From: JALEFZ01 sp964564415
GTDB lineage: Bacteria; Bacteroidota; Bacteroidia; J057
Reading direction: 5' to 3'
Assembly (NCBI GenBank): GCA_964564415.1
Contig: CAZMAV010000011.1
Location: 93,735 to 157,734, forward strand
Length of the DNA stretch: 64,000 nucleotides
Below are positions 41,117 to 49,760 of this stretch, one piece after another. Numbering within the stretch: the stretch's first letter is position 1; each line of letters starts with the position of its first letter. The position numbers and the translations under genes were made by a program. The notes beneath the pieces were generated by a model. It worked only from the letters and a program-made list of their open reading frames with translations. It ran no database searches and was not told where the DNA came from.

Positions 41117-41596
41117 TTAAAAATCTGTAGCTACCCTCTTGTATATCTTTTTTACGATTCCATGTCTGCCCTGAGCACCTATAACCAGACTGTCTTCCTC
41201 AAAGGAGAGAAGTTTGTAGCTCTGATCCCAATAAAGGGCCTGAGACTGCTTTCCCTCTGGTCTTCCTTTCCGATTTTTTCTCTGATAGATAAAATGAATG
41301 CTGTCTCTGTCTTTGGATACACCCCATTTTCCTTCGTAATAGTTATAGCTATCGTATTCTACAAACTCTCCATTGTTAAAAAAGAAAATGCCAGGCTCAA
41401 AGCTCGTATCAGCCATGATAAAGGTCCCGCCTGCATATGGGTCATAGGTCAGGCTAAGTTCATATTTAGCCAGGGAGGTCTTGCCTGGAATCAATAAGTT
41501 GGCTGCTTTTTTATGAGAAAGTGAATGGGGGAGCGATGACTGACAAGCAGTCAGGGCCAACAAACTGAGCATCCAAAGCGGTAGAACGATCCTCAT
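41117..41596 (-). CDS. Lipoprotein of unknown function
   Basis: 159 residues. Signal and lipobox MRIVLPLWMLSLLALTACQS with Cys18. Mature part is a small beta protein: LAKYELSLTYDPYAGGTFIM, FEPGIFFFNNGEFVEYDSYN and WGVSKDRDSIHFIYQ. The repeated GxF, GxW and short strands fit a lipocalin-like DUF. No known family can be named. Its stop directly precedes the meaB start codon, so meaB is probably translated from the same message. Confidence 0.65.
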   Translation of the reverse strand: MRIVLPLWMLSLLALTACQSSLPHSLSHKKAANLLIPGKTSLAKYELSLTYDPYAGGTFIMADTSFEPGIFFFNNGEFVEYDSYNYYEGKWGVSKDRDSIHFIYQRKNRKGRPEGKQSQALYWDQSYKLLSFEEDSLVIGAQGRHGIVKKIYKRVATDF

Positions 41597-41647
41597 GGAG
41601 TGTAAATTTTTGCCAAAATACCATAGTTTTTACTTAATTCCACCTCT

Positions 41648-42133
41648 ATGAATCTTCTTTACATTCACGGGATCGATAGCAAGCCAAACATGGAGCGGAT
41701 ATCCCACCTCGAAAGCCTGGGTTACAAGGTATCTGCCCTTCATTTGAACTACAGGGCAGAGCCAGAGACCTATTCCATACTCAAGAGGACTATCCTCCAA
41801 TCGGAAATCCGGCAGTTGGTGGGTTCATCCTTCGGTGGCTTTCTCGCATTTTGGCTGGGAGAAGAGATGGGCTTGCCCAGTTTGCTTTTCAATCCTGCCA
41901 TGTATGTGGAGCCCAGGCAAGCGAGATTTTCAGCTTCGATGGAAAGGAAGAGTCCTCGAAGGAGGGTGGTAATCGGAGCCCAGGATGAGGTAGTCGATCC
42001 TCAGGCCAACTGGAAATTTTTCGAAAAAGAGGGTAACCTTGCCAGGGACCAACGGGTAATATTGTGTCAATGGCTTGGGCATCAAATTGATATTGATACC
42101 TTCGTAGATGCCTGTAAGTGGGCCAGACTTTAA
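41648..42133 (+). CDS. YqiA/YcfP-family alpha/beta hydrolase
   Basis: 161 residues, short for the fold. YIHGIDSKPNMERISHLESL is the N-terminal oxyanion region. The nucleophile is Ser in VGSSFGGFLAFWLGEE, and VVIGAQDEVVDPQANW supplies the Asp. A His lies in CQWLGHQIDIDTFVDA. These elements fit the YqiA/YcfP esterase group, whose substrate is unknown. A 178-residue membrane-anchored protein follows after 15 bp on the same strand. Confidence 0.82.
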   Translation: MNLLYIHGIDSKPNMERISHLESLGYKVSALHLNYRAEPETYSILKRTILQSEIRQLVGSSFGGFLAFWLGEEMGLPSLLFNPAMYVEPRQARFSASMERKSPRRRVVIGAQDEVVDPQANWKFFEKEGNLARDQRVILCQWLGHQIDIDTFVDACKWARL

Positions 42134-42148
42134 ACCAATGACTGATTT

Positions 42149-42685
42149 ATGGATACAGTTGAAATAATTGCTGAGGTATTGAAATATGCCGTACCGGGTG
42201 GCCTGATCGTTTTGGCGGTTAAGCTTGTGCTGGACCAACAAATGAAAAAGGCTGAACAGGAGTCGAGGCTAAGGTTGAAATCCGAGGTGCTTCGGGACCA
42301 TCTTCCATTAAAATTAGCAGCCTATGAACGGGCTGTTCTCTTTTGCGAGAGAATTACTCCCGAACAACTAATCATGAGGGAACCTGGTGCTGAGCAAAAC
42401 GTGGCTCAGTATAGAGCTGCGCTTATCAGAGAGATAAGGCAGGAATTTGACCATAACCTCGCCCAGCAGGTCTATATTCACCCTCAAGCCTGGGATGAAT
42501 TGTCAGAGGCCAAAAACCAGATGATACAGTTAGTCCTCGAGGAGTCTGAGAAGCTATCGCCTGAAGATGAGGGGCGCGAACTCGCCGGAAAAATGCTGAG
42601 CCGCTATCAAGGGCTGGAAATCAAACGCCCACGAAATGCCATACTAATGCTCAAAAGCGATATTGGTCAACTATTTGCAGTATAA
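42149..42685 (+). CDS. Membrane-anchored helical protein of unknown function
   Basis: 178 residues. An N-terminal helix (VLKYAVPGGLIVLAVKLVLD) is followed by a long charged helical region (QMKKAEQESRLRLKSEVLRD, YERAVLFCERITPEQLIMRE, EFDHNLAQQVYIHPQAWDEL). Proteins of this build recur in Bacteroidota, but the family has no assigned function. It is last in the short plus-strand pair with the YqiA-like gene and is followed by the gene-free dnaA leader. Confidence 0.65.
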   Translation: MDTVEIIAEVLKYAVPGGLIVLAVKLVLDQQMKKAEQESRLRLKSEVLRDHLPLKLAAYERAVLFCERITPEQLIMREPGAEQNVAQYRAALIREIRQEFDHNLAQQVYIHPQAWDELSEAKNQMIQLVLEESEKLSPEDEGRELAGKMLSRYQGLEIKRPRNAILMLKSDIGQLFAV

Positions 42686-43156
42686 AATTGGAAATTTCTT
42701 GCTAATTATTTTTGCAACTCTTGATCACCTTTTTCGTAAGCAAATAGCAAGCGGGAACTTGGTCGCAAGTCGGTGAACTCATTTGGTTAACAAGCGACTG
42801 GGTAGTAACCTGTTATTCGAAGAGCTTGAGTGAGATTTTTTTTTGCCCTTCTACTTTAATTAAATGTTAAGAATGTAAAAATCTGATTACCAGTAGAATA
42901 ATTATACAAATTTTGCTTTTTCTGAATCTTCTTAACATTTACATAAAAGCAAATTACTTGTTTTTGAAGGAGTTAGGTTAATTATTTGTCTCACAGAGTA
43001 CTAGGCTAAAACAGGGATTATTGTGGAAATATTTTGATCCCTAATTTTTTTTTTCGGGATTAAACACCCATCTTTATCTCTACGCCAAAGGGAAAAAGGC
43101 AATTTTTTGTTACGATTTTAGTTATTTATACAAACACTTTTAGCCAAGGTGAAAAA
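42686..43156. other. Gene-free dnaA upstream region (471 bp)
   Basis: AT-rich. It holds a 13-bp perfect inverted repeat, TAAATGTTAAGAA (42861-42873) and its complement (42929-42941), with a 55-bp loop. The 9-mer TTATACAAA occurs twice (42902-42910 and 43126-43134); it differs by one base from the DnaA-box consensus TTATNCACA. No perfect TTATCCACA box was seen. No ORF of interest. This may be autoregulation of dnaA or part of an origin; neither is proven. Confidence 0.5.
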
Positions 43157-44593
43157 ATGACAGCGTCTCACGTTGACACATGGAACAGGTGTCTCCAATT
43201 GATTCAAAAGGAGCTTGCGCCACAAAGCTACGACACGTGGTTTCGGCCCATAAAACCTGTAAAACTAGACCGGAAGGTTCTGACTATTGAAGTCCCCAGT
43301 CAATTCTTTTATGAATGGTTGGAAGATCACTATGTCGGACTGCTCAAGAAAGCAATTCACTTTAACCTGGGTCCGGAAGGCCGCCTGGAATATGCCATTG
43401 TCATGGACAAAGGCAGTTCAAACGGTCATGGTACCACCATGAAGGTTCCAACCTCCGCCCAGCATGTAAAATCTTCTGCTAAAGCTCTTCAAAGCCATAT
43501 CGAAGTACAAAGACCCGTCCCCAATCCTTTCGTTATTCCAGGAATCAGAAAACTGGAAGTGGATTCTAACCTAAATTCTGTATTTAGCTTCGAATCCTTC
43601 GTAGAAGGGGACTGTAACCGCCTGGCCAGGGCCGCCAGTTTTGCTGTGGCCAACAAACCCGGAGTTACAGCTTACAACCCCCTCTTCATCTATGGTGGGG
43701 TAGGACTAGGGAAGAGTCATTTGCTTCAGGCCATTGGAAACAAGATCAAGGAAATGCATCCCAAAAGGGCTGTACTTTATGTTTCCTCAGAGCGATTTAT
43801 CAATCAATTCGTGGAAGCCGTCCGAAAAGGTACGGTCAATGATTTCATGAATTTTTACCAATTGATTGATGTTCTTCTGGTCGATGACATTCAGTTTCTT
43901 TCGGGAAAAGAGAAAACCCAGGAAAATTTTTTCCACGTTTTCAACCACCTAAGGCAGTCAGGCAAGCAGATTGTCCTGGCCTCCGACAGGTCTCCCAACG
44001 ATATGGAAGGAGTAGAAGAGCGCCTGCTTTCTCGCTTCAAATGGGGCCTCAGTGCGGGTTTGCAGGTACCAGACTTTGAGACCCGGAAGGGGATTCTCAA
44101 GAGCAAGATGTACCAAAATGGGATTCAGCTTCCTCAGGAAGTAGTGGAGTTTATCGCACACAACATCACTTCAAATATTCGCGAGCTGGAGGGTGCCTTG
44201 ATAAGCCTTCTCGCCCAGAGCAGCCTCAATGGTCAGGATGTTGATATCCAACTGGCCAAATCTATGCTACAGAATTTTGTGGATTCCGTGAGCAGAGAAA
44301 TCACCATTGAGTCTATTCAAAAGATTGTTGGGGAGCATTTTTCGGTTGAGGTCGAGTTGATGAAAGCCAAGACCCGTAAGCGACAAATCGTACAGGCCAG
44401 GCAGATAGCTATGTTTTTTGCCAAGGAACTTACCCGTCATTCCCTTAAGTCTATAGGACTGCATTTTGGAGGGAGGGATCACTCTACGGTCATCCACGCC
44501 CTACAAACTGTAAATGATCTTATCGCAACTGACAAGTATTTTAAGCAAAGTGTAACGGAAATCAGAAAAAGAATCACCATGGAACTGAGCTAA
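43157..44593 (+). CDS. dnaA: Chromosomal replication initiator protein DnaA
   Basis: 478 residues. Domain I begins WNRCLQLIQKELAPQSYDTW. A linker leads to the AAA+ domain III with Walker A GGVGLGKSHLLQAIGN, Walker B VLLVDDIQFLSGKE and sensor LASDRSPNDMEG. Domain IV carries the DNA-binding helix-turn-helix with GGRDHSTVIHALQTV. It opens the replication origin. The length is normal for Bacteroidota. A DUF6438 lipoprotein follows 8 bp downstream, so a second role in the same transcript is possible. Confidence 0.97.
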   Translation: MTASHVDTWNRCLQLIQKELAPQSYDTWFRPIKPVKLDRKVLTIEVPSQFFYEWLEDHYVGLLKKAIHFNLGPEGRLEYAIVMDKGSSNGHGTTMKVPTSAQHVKSSAKALQSHIEVQRPVPNPFVIPGIRKLEVDSNLNSVFSFESFVEGDCNRLARAASFAVANKPGVTAYNPLFIYGGVGLGKSHLLQAIGNKIKEMHPKRAVLYVSSERFINQFVEAVRKGTVNDFMNFYQLIDVLLVDDIQFLSGKEKTQENFFHVFNHLRQSGKQIVLASDRSPNDMEGVEERLLSRFKWGLSAGLQVPDFETRKGILKSKMYQNGIQLPQEVVEFIAHNITSNIRELEGALISLLAQSSLNGQDVDIQLAKSMLQNFVDSVSREITIESIQKIVGEHFSVEVELMKAKTRKRQIVQARQIAMFFAKELTRHSLKSIGLHFGGRDHSTVIHALQTVNDLIATDKYFKQSVTEIRKRITMELS

Positions 44594-44601
44594 CGGAGCC
44601 T

Positions 44602-45081
44602 ATGAACTTGACCAGACTTTTTCTTCACCCCCTTATTCTATTTTCCATCTTTTCCTGCAAATCCAGCGAACAACTGGGTCGAGATCAGGTAAAGGTGGCC
44701 AATGATTTCGCGCTTTCCATCGCTACAACAGGCTGTATGGGAACTTGTGAGGTCTATACCCTCGATATCAACGCTGAGGGAAAGGTGCGCTTTGAAGGCA
44801 AGGCCTACACCAAAATGGAAGGCCTTTACACCAACAAGGTTGAAGAACAACAATTGGAGGATATACTATACCAGGCGGATTCTCTGGGTTTTAGGACGTG
44901 GGAGGAAAGTTACGACATGGAGGAAATGATGGACCTACCCTCGGTTAAGCTATCCATAAGAAATGGTAAGGAAAGCCATCAGGTTTATGCTCGGATTGGT
45001 GCTCCAGACGATTTTTATTTGCTGATTGAAAGAATAAGAGCTATTGTAATCAGAAACCCCTACAAGGAGGTAAAATTATAA
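44602..45081 (+). CDS. DUF6438 lipoprotein
   Basis: 159 residues. Signal MNLTRLFLHPLILFSIFSCK with Cys19 as lipobox. The mature domain begins ALSIATTGCMGTCEVYTLDI, with the TxGCxGxCExYxxxI pattern that marks the DUF6438 family, and continues VRFEGKAYTKMEGLYTNKVE. Two Cys in GCMGTC could form a disulfide in the periplasm. Function unknown. It starts 8 bp after the dnaA stop. Confidence 0.75.
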   Translation: MNLTRLFLHPLILFSIFSCKSSEQLGRDQVKVANDFALSIATTGCMGTCEVYTLDINAEGKVRFEGKAYTKMEGLYTNKVEEQQLEDILYQADSLGFRTWEESYDMEEMMDLPSVKLSIRNGKESHQVYARIGAPDDFYLLIERIRAIVIRNPYKEVKL

Positions 45082-45148
45082 AATCGCAAAAAAATACTTT
45101 ATTAATTCCCTCGATAATAGCGTTATTTTGTTGGCAAACATGTTCGCT

Positions 45149-45310
45149 ATGAAAAAAACTATATCCTACCTCCTCATTTTATGTTTTCTCGCAGGCCTCT
45201 TTTCCTCCTGTCGCATCCTCAAGGGGGATCCGAGAAAAAACTGCAATCATCCGGATCACGGCAGTTACATGCGTGAGCTTCAACTTAAGCGAATGAATAA
45301 AAAGGGGTAA
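45149..45310 (+). CDS. Small lipoprotein with CNHPDH motif
   Basis: Start taken at ATG 45149 (MKKTISYLLILCFLAGLFSS), giving 53 residues; an ATG seven codons earlier is less likely. The lipobox is LFSSC, so the mature peptide is about 33 residues: CRILKGDPRKNCNHPDHGSY followed by MRELQLKRM. A conserved-looking CNHPDHGSYM cluster could bind a metal. Peptides of this style are frequent and mostly unannotated in Bacteroidota. Same strand as dnaA and the DUF6438 gene. Confidence 0.55.
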   Translation: MKKTISYLLILCFLAGLFSSCRILKGDPRKNCNHPDHGSYMRELQLKRMNKKG

Positions 45311-45328
45311 CTTGCTTCAATTATTCCT

Positions 45329-46324
45329 TTAAAGACTGTTTATCTGGATGTTTACATGGTCTGTCTTAAAAGCAGACTGTAGGCTTATTCTGTACTTTCC
45401 TTCATTGGGAAGAAGGATAGAAGCTACTTGTTTGGGCTGACGAATTACCCTGATGAGAATTCCCATATCATTGTAAACCTGAATTCTTTGTATCGCTTGT
45501 GAGGGAGACAAGTTGCTCAGCCTTACCTCAAGTCCTGATATGCTTATTTCGGGTTTATCTTCTACCCGGCTCCTTACCAGGCTTTGATTTTCCTCCCACA
45601 CATATTCGGGTTTGCTGCAGTTGACGTTCATTAGCCACTGAATTCCTTCGGATATCAAGGAAAGTCGGTTAGGGAAATCGATACTGTGTCCGATACCCTT
45701 TATCAATTTGGTATTGACACAGGCCCCGGATTCGTTGAGGGCCTTCTTCAAAGGATAAAACTTATATTTCAAGTTGTCATTTCGTCCATGTATAAGGTAA
45801 CATGGCAGGTTAAAACTGTTGGACATGGCCTTGGTGTCAAGGTTGAGTACATTGGCGTTAGTCCCTATCAACAAAAGGCCATTGATGAAATTCATGTGCC
45901 GGGCTACCATTTTCAGGGCGGCATTGGCACCCTGTCCATAGCCCATTGCATGAATACAGTTGGGGTGAATGTTGTACCTAATCAGCATCTCCCTGACCAA
46001 TCGTTTGGAAAAGTCCAGGTCTCCAAGATCGTCAAACCTTCCGTCCTTACCCCCATCGGGACAGATGAGGATAACTTCATTGGCTTCGGCAAAGTCTTTG
46101 AGTTCATCCCTCCAAGAAGAGGCGTCCCACCTTAGTGAGTTTAATGGATGAAAGGCCAGGACAACTGGCATTGATTTTCCTTTTACATAAGAAGAAGGAA
46201 AATAAAGGGCATATTTTTTTTGTGGGGTTCCGTTCAACTTATACACACCATTGGTAGTATATTGAGCGAAAACCTGGATGCAGAGCAAGATTACAAGGGT
46301 AAACAAAAACGCTCGCTTCAACAT
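45329..46324 (-). CDS. Secreted esterase/PHB-depolymerase-like protein lacking the nucleophile Ser
   Basis: 331 residues. Signal peptide MLKRAFLFTLVILLCIQVFA. Alpha/beta-hydrolase fold of the LpqC/poly-3-hydroxybutyrate depolymerase type: MPVVLAFHPLNSLRW, ILICPDGGKDGRFDD, CYLIHGRNDN (acid) and GIGHSIDFP (His). The nucleophile elbow reads GYGQG at 128-132, with Gly130 where Ser is expected, so ester hydrolysis should not occur by the usual route. The last about 80 residues form a small beta domain resembling a T9SS-type sorting end (VYNDMGILIRVIRQPK, NEGKYRISLQSA). Binding or structural role is possible. Confidence 0.75.
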   Translation of the reverse strand: MLKRAFLFTLVILLCIQVFAQYTTNGVYKLNGTPQKKYALYFPSSYVKGKSMPVVLAFHPLNSLRWDASSWRDELKDFAEANEVILICPDGGKDGRFDDLGDLDFSKRLVREMLIRYNIHPNCIHAMGYGQGANAALKMVARHMNFINGLLLIGTNANVLNLDTKAMSNSFNLPCYLIHGRNDNLKYKFYPLKKALNESGACVNTKLIKGIGHSIDFPNRLSLISEGIQWLMNVNCSKPEYVWEENQSLVRSRVEDKPEISISGLEVRLSNLSPSQAIQRIQVYNDMGILIRVIRQPKQVASILLPNEGKYRISLQSAFKTDHVNIQINSL

Positions 46325-46799
46325 GTAAGAACAATTTTACTTCCAGAATTTTTCCACTTCCAGGTGATACTAAATTAGAAAAGCTTTGAAGAGAAAAATG
46401 ACCTTGAAGATAAGTATACTTACAAGTGAATGATGCCCGGCAATGCTGATAGTATGTAGGCAGGATTTGAGTTCAAAAAAAAGGATAAATTATGCAAGCA
46501 CAAAAGGTAAGGTAATTTACTTAAAGGTGATTTATAAATATATAAATCCTTGAATTTCAATTGATTGTACATATTCATATTTTCCAATCGTATCAATTTC
46601 GATTCATCCTAAGGTATGAACGGTCGATTGGAGTATTTAAATGGTTTTTTAAGTTTTTGAAAATTATTTAGAGTGGCTAAAAATAATCCTGAATAAATTA
46701 CCTAAACAAAATGTTAGGAAAGCCCCGGATGTGAAGGCTCTCCTGAAATTTGTGACTATTTGCGCGCCCAACTTACATTAGATTTTACCCGGTATAGGT
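46325..46799. other. Gene-free AT-rich region (475 bp)
   Basis: No ORF of interest. An 8-bp perfect stem GATTTATA/TATAAATC with a 4-nt loop lies at 46529-46548. The rest shows nothing I can name; it should hold the promoter of the minus-strand esterase-like gene. Confidence 0.4.
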
Positions 46800-48089
46800 T
46801 CAATTCAAAATTTTTAAGGTAGAGAAACCTTCTTTACCTTGATAGCGGAGAAGAAAAATGCCCTCTGGAAGACCTGCTTTTGAAATGAAAATCTCCTTTC
46901 CCTTAATCTGATATGTCCTGAGAATTTTTCCTTGTATATCCAGAAGTTCAAGCTTATTCCCGGGCTCCGGAAAATTACCCAAGCAGATTTTCCATCCCAT
47001 ATCAGGAAGGTAGGCCAAGGTGAGGAGAGAGGCAGGTAAGTCATTGGAATTGCTGGTAAAGATGCTGAGGGCAGAATTTACGGGGTTGACCTGCAGAGAT
47101 TCACCCCTGCCGTTATAGATGGAAATATTTTCCAATTTGAAGTCTAGAATTTCCACCCCAGCCTTCTTTCCTATGATTTCATCAATGACAACTATAATTT
47201 CAGCGGCTTGCCCGTAAGCACTCACAGTTTGTCCATTATTTCGGCTTATACCTACCTCTATTCTCTTTGTGTCATAAAAAGTCTTGTCCAGGCTGAGGAG
47301 TTCTGTAGGGCTTCCCAAAACAGACTGCTGATAATTGACCTTTACTGAGCCTGAATCGATTTCATAACCTTCCAATTCAAGGGCAAAGGCCAATCCATAA
47401 ATGCTATCCGCAGGTTGGCCTGGATTGCCAATCATGATTTTTGCCCTCACGGTATCTCCGGGCAAGGCATTCAATGCGTCAAATTGTACCGAAAGGGGGA
47501 TTCCATTACTGGTTGAAGGAGAGGTGCTTAATAAGTTGGGGGTCAGATAATTGTGAGAGATTGCGATCAGGTCATTTTCATCTACGACTCCGTTACCGTC
47601 CCCATCTGAGTGGGCAAAATTAACTCCATTGGTGAAAGCCCCAGGCCAAGAGTGTGAGGGCTGTCCGATCCAGTCAAGGTGAGCATTGGGGCGGATGTAG
47701 CCCGAGTGTCCGTAAGCAAGCCCCAGGCTCAACACATCCAGGTTATTCGCTGTTCCATCTCCGTTGGCGTCTCCGGGATAGACACATTCATCCAAGGCAT
47801 GAACAACCAGGATTGCGGAATCCCTATGATTGTCAGCATCGGTCACGGTAAGGGTGTAACTACGGAAACTTTGGGTAGGAACAATTACGAGGGTTGAATC
47901 TGTGTCTCCTGTATTCCAGGAGTACTGGTAGGGAGCCGTACCGCCCGCAACAGTAGGAAAGATCTCAAAGGGTTCATTGATACAGGCGTGAACAGTGTCT
48001 GCCGAAAAGCTAACTTCAAGGTTATTAGCATAACTGTTAGGCAGGAAAGTCAATATGCAGAGCAGAGGTAGGACTAATTGTCTAAACAT
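46800..48089 (-). CDS. Secreted T9SS protein with PKD-like, dockerin-like and cohesin-like modules
   Basis: 429 residues. Signal peptide MFRQLVLPLLCILTFLPNSY. Residues about 28-100 are a SprB/PKD-like Ig module (TVAGGTAPYQYSWNTGDTDS). A dockerin-like calcium region follows (GDANGDGTANNLDVLSLGLA at about 107, and SDGDGNGVVDENDLIAISHN). A cohesin-like beta domain is at about 195-345 (LPGDTVRAKIMIGNPG). The C-terminal about 75 residues are a type IX sorting domain (GNKLELLDIQGKILRTYQIK and GLPEGIFLLRYQGK). It is probably a surface adhesin or scaffold part. No partner cohesin or dockerin gene was seen in the window besides itself. Confidence 0.8.
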   Translation of the reverse strand: MFRQLVLPLLCILTFLPNSYANNLEVSFSADTVHACINEPFEIFPTVAGGTAPYQYSWNTGDTDSTLVIVPTQSFRSYTLTVTDADNHRDSAILVVHALDECVYPGDANGDGTANNLDVLSLGLAYGHSGYIRPNAHLDWIGQPSHSWPGAFTNGVNFAHSDGDGNGVVDENDLIAISHNYLTPNLLSTSPSTSNGIPLSVQFDALNALPGDTVRAKIMIGNPGQPADSIYGLAFALELEGYEIDSGSVKVNYQQSVLGSPTELLSLDKTFYDTKRIEVGISRNNGQTVSAYGQAAEIIVVIDEIIGKKAGVEILDFKLENISIYNGRGESLQVNPVNSALSIFTSNSNDLPASLLTLAYLPDMGWKICLGNFPEPGNKLELLDIQGKILRTYQIKGKEIFISKAGLPEGIFLLRYQGKEGFSTLKILN

Positions 48090-48284
48090 AATGGCTTATT
48101 TGGTGGTGAGTTGCTTGCATCTTATGCTAATTAATCTACATTTTTGCATTTTTGTTTAATACAAAAGCCTACTAAATAATTTGTTTCTGAAAGATTTATT
48201 TAATTACGCTTATTAGAATCACTTGATTATCAGATAAAGATAATTGATATTTACGTAATTACTGGACTATATGAAAAGATTATT

Positions 48285-49760
48285 ATGCAAAATGCTCGAC
48301 TAATAACGCTCCTAAAATCGCTAAGTCCTTCCGAAAATAAGAAATTCGTAGCTTATGTAGCTTGGCCATCTATCAATCAAAATGACAAATTAGTCAAGCT
48401 GGCGGAGTTTTTATTTGATATAAGTCCATCTTACAAATCTAGAAACCTGACCAAAACCTATTTGTTCAAACTGATGTTTCCGGGTGAATCTTATTCCGAA
48501 CAAAAAGTACACGATCAGATGTCGGCCCTTCTTCGTTTACTTGAGGATTATCTGGCGATGATTGAATGGGAAAAAGATGTTTCTATCAGATCTATTTACC
48601 TGCTTGACAGCCTTTACAATAGGGGTTTGGGGGAGCATTCTTACAGGCATTATCAGAAAGCAAGCAAACAACTCTCCAGGTCCATTTATAGAAATTCATC
48701 CTATTATTATCAGCAGTACAAGCTCTCTCATGTTTCTGACCCCATCCTCTCGAAGAAGCAACCCAGGGAAGTTGCGGAAAACTTGGTTAACATCTCCTAC
48801 AATTTAGAGACATTTTACTTGGCTGAAAAGCTGAGAATCAGCTGCGAGATGCTCAATCGGCAACGAATTCTTAACATGAGTGTGGATACAAGGAGGGCAG
48901 ATGAATTGTGTAATTACTTAAGTGGAGAAGGAGAAAAATTTTTGAAGGAGCCGGTGGTAGCGATTTATTATCAGATTTATCTGAGCCTCAAGGGAGCAGA
49001 AGGGGAAGAACATTATGAGGCCCTAGTAGATCTCCTCGATCGTCATTCAGGTCAATTCCCTCCTTGGCAAGCCTATTCAATGTATGTCTACGCCCTCAAT
49101 TATTGCGTCCGAAATATCAACCACGGAAAAGCAGGTTATCGGGAAGAGATGTTTCAGTTGTTTCAGACCTTATTGGAGAAAGATCTTTTGTTGGAACAAG
49201 GGGTGCTGTCCCACGCTCATTATAAAAACATCACAAATGTAGGGCTCAGCCTCAAAAAATACGATTGGGTGAAAGACTTCCTCGAGGGTTATAAGGCCAA
49301 ACTTGCCCCAGAGATGCAGGACAACGCTTACAACTATAATTTGTCAGTATTCTACTACAATCAGAAAAAATACAAGGAGGCCATGGTTCTCCTTCAGCAA
49401 ATAGAGTTCTCGGATGTTTTTTACCACCTGAGTGCCAAATCATTGCTGATGAGGATTTATTACGAACTCTGCGATGATGATGGATTTAAGTATTTGGTTC
49501 ACGCCTTTCAGGCTTTTATCAAACGCAACCAAAAAATTCCTAAGTATCAGATTCAAGCCCACACCAACTTTATCCGCATCCTAAAAAAAATGGTCAACCT
49601 AAGAGCGAGAAAGCCATACTTGGATGAGGATGTCTACCAGGAACGCTGGCACAAAATAAGAGCCAGCGCAGATGAAGCCACTCCCATGACTCATGCACGC
49701 TGGCTCCTCGACCAATTAGAAGAACTTCAGGAAGGACCTATCCGGCAAGAAGGGAAATAA
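48285..49760 (+). CDS. Large helical protein of unknown function
   Basis: 491 residues, no signal peptide or transmembrane helix. It begins MQNARLITLLKSLSPSENKK and continues with a largely helical, TPR-like pattern: repeated Leu/Tyr/Ala heptad-type spacing (YHYQKASKQ-like pieces such as SYRHYQKASKQLSRSIYR, YNLSVFYYNQKKYKEAMVLL, HLSAKSLLMRIYYELCDDDG). The YNxxVFYYNQKKYKEAMVLL segment looks like one TPR unit. I know similar uncharacterised proteins only from Bacteroidota of the Saprospira type. The 3' end overlaps the convergent trehalose gene by 23 bp. Confidence 0.7.
   Translation: MQNARLITLLKSLSPSENKKFVAYVAWPSINQNDKLVKLAEFLFDISPSYKSRNLTKTYLFKLMFPGESYSEQKVHDQMSALLRLLEDYLAMIEWEKDVSIRSIYLLDSLYNRGLGEHSYRHYQKASKQLSRSIYRNSSYYYQQYKLSHVSDPILSKKQPREVAENLVNISYNLETFYLAEKLRISCEMLNRQRILNMSVDTRRADELCNYLSGEGEKFLKEPVVAIYYQIYLSLKGAEGEEHYEALVDLLDRHSGQFPPWQAYSMYVYALNYCVRNINHGKAGYREEMFQLFQTLLEKDLLLEQGVLSHAHYKNITNVGLSLKKYDWVKDFLEGYKAKLAPEMQDNAYNYNLSVFYYNQKKYKEAMVLLQQIEFSDVFYHLSAKSLLMRIYYELCDDDGFKYLVHAFQAFIKRNQKIPKYQIQAHTNFIRILKKMVNLRARKPYLDEDVYQERWHKIRASADEATPMTHARWLLDQLEELQEGPIRQEGK

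Noticed and set aside
42861..42941. Dyad upstream of dnaA as a proven origin
   Set aside because: No consensus TTATCCACA boxes seen, and GC-skew cannot be judged from one window.
46529..46548. AT-rich hairpin as a terminator
   Set aside because: No T-run follows and AT-rich stems of this size are expected in such sequence.
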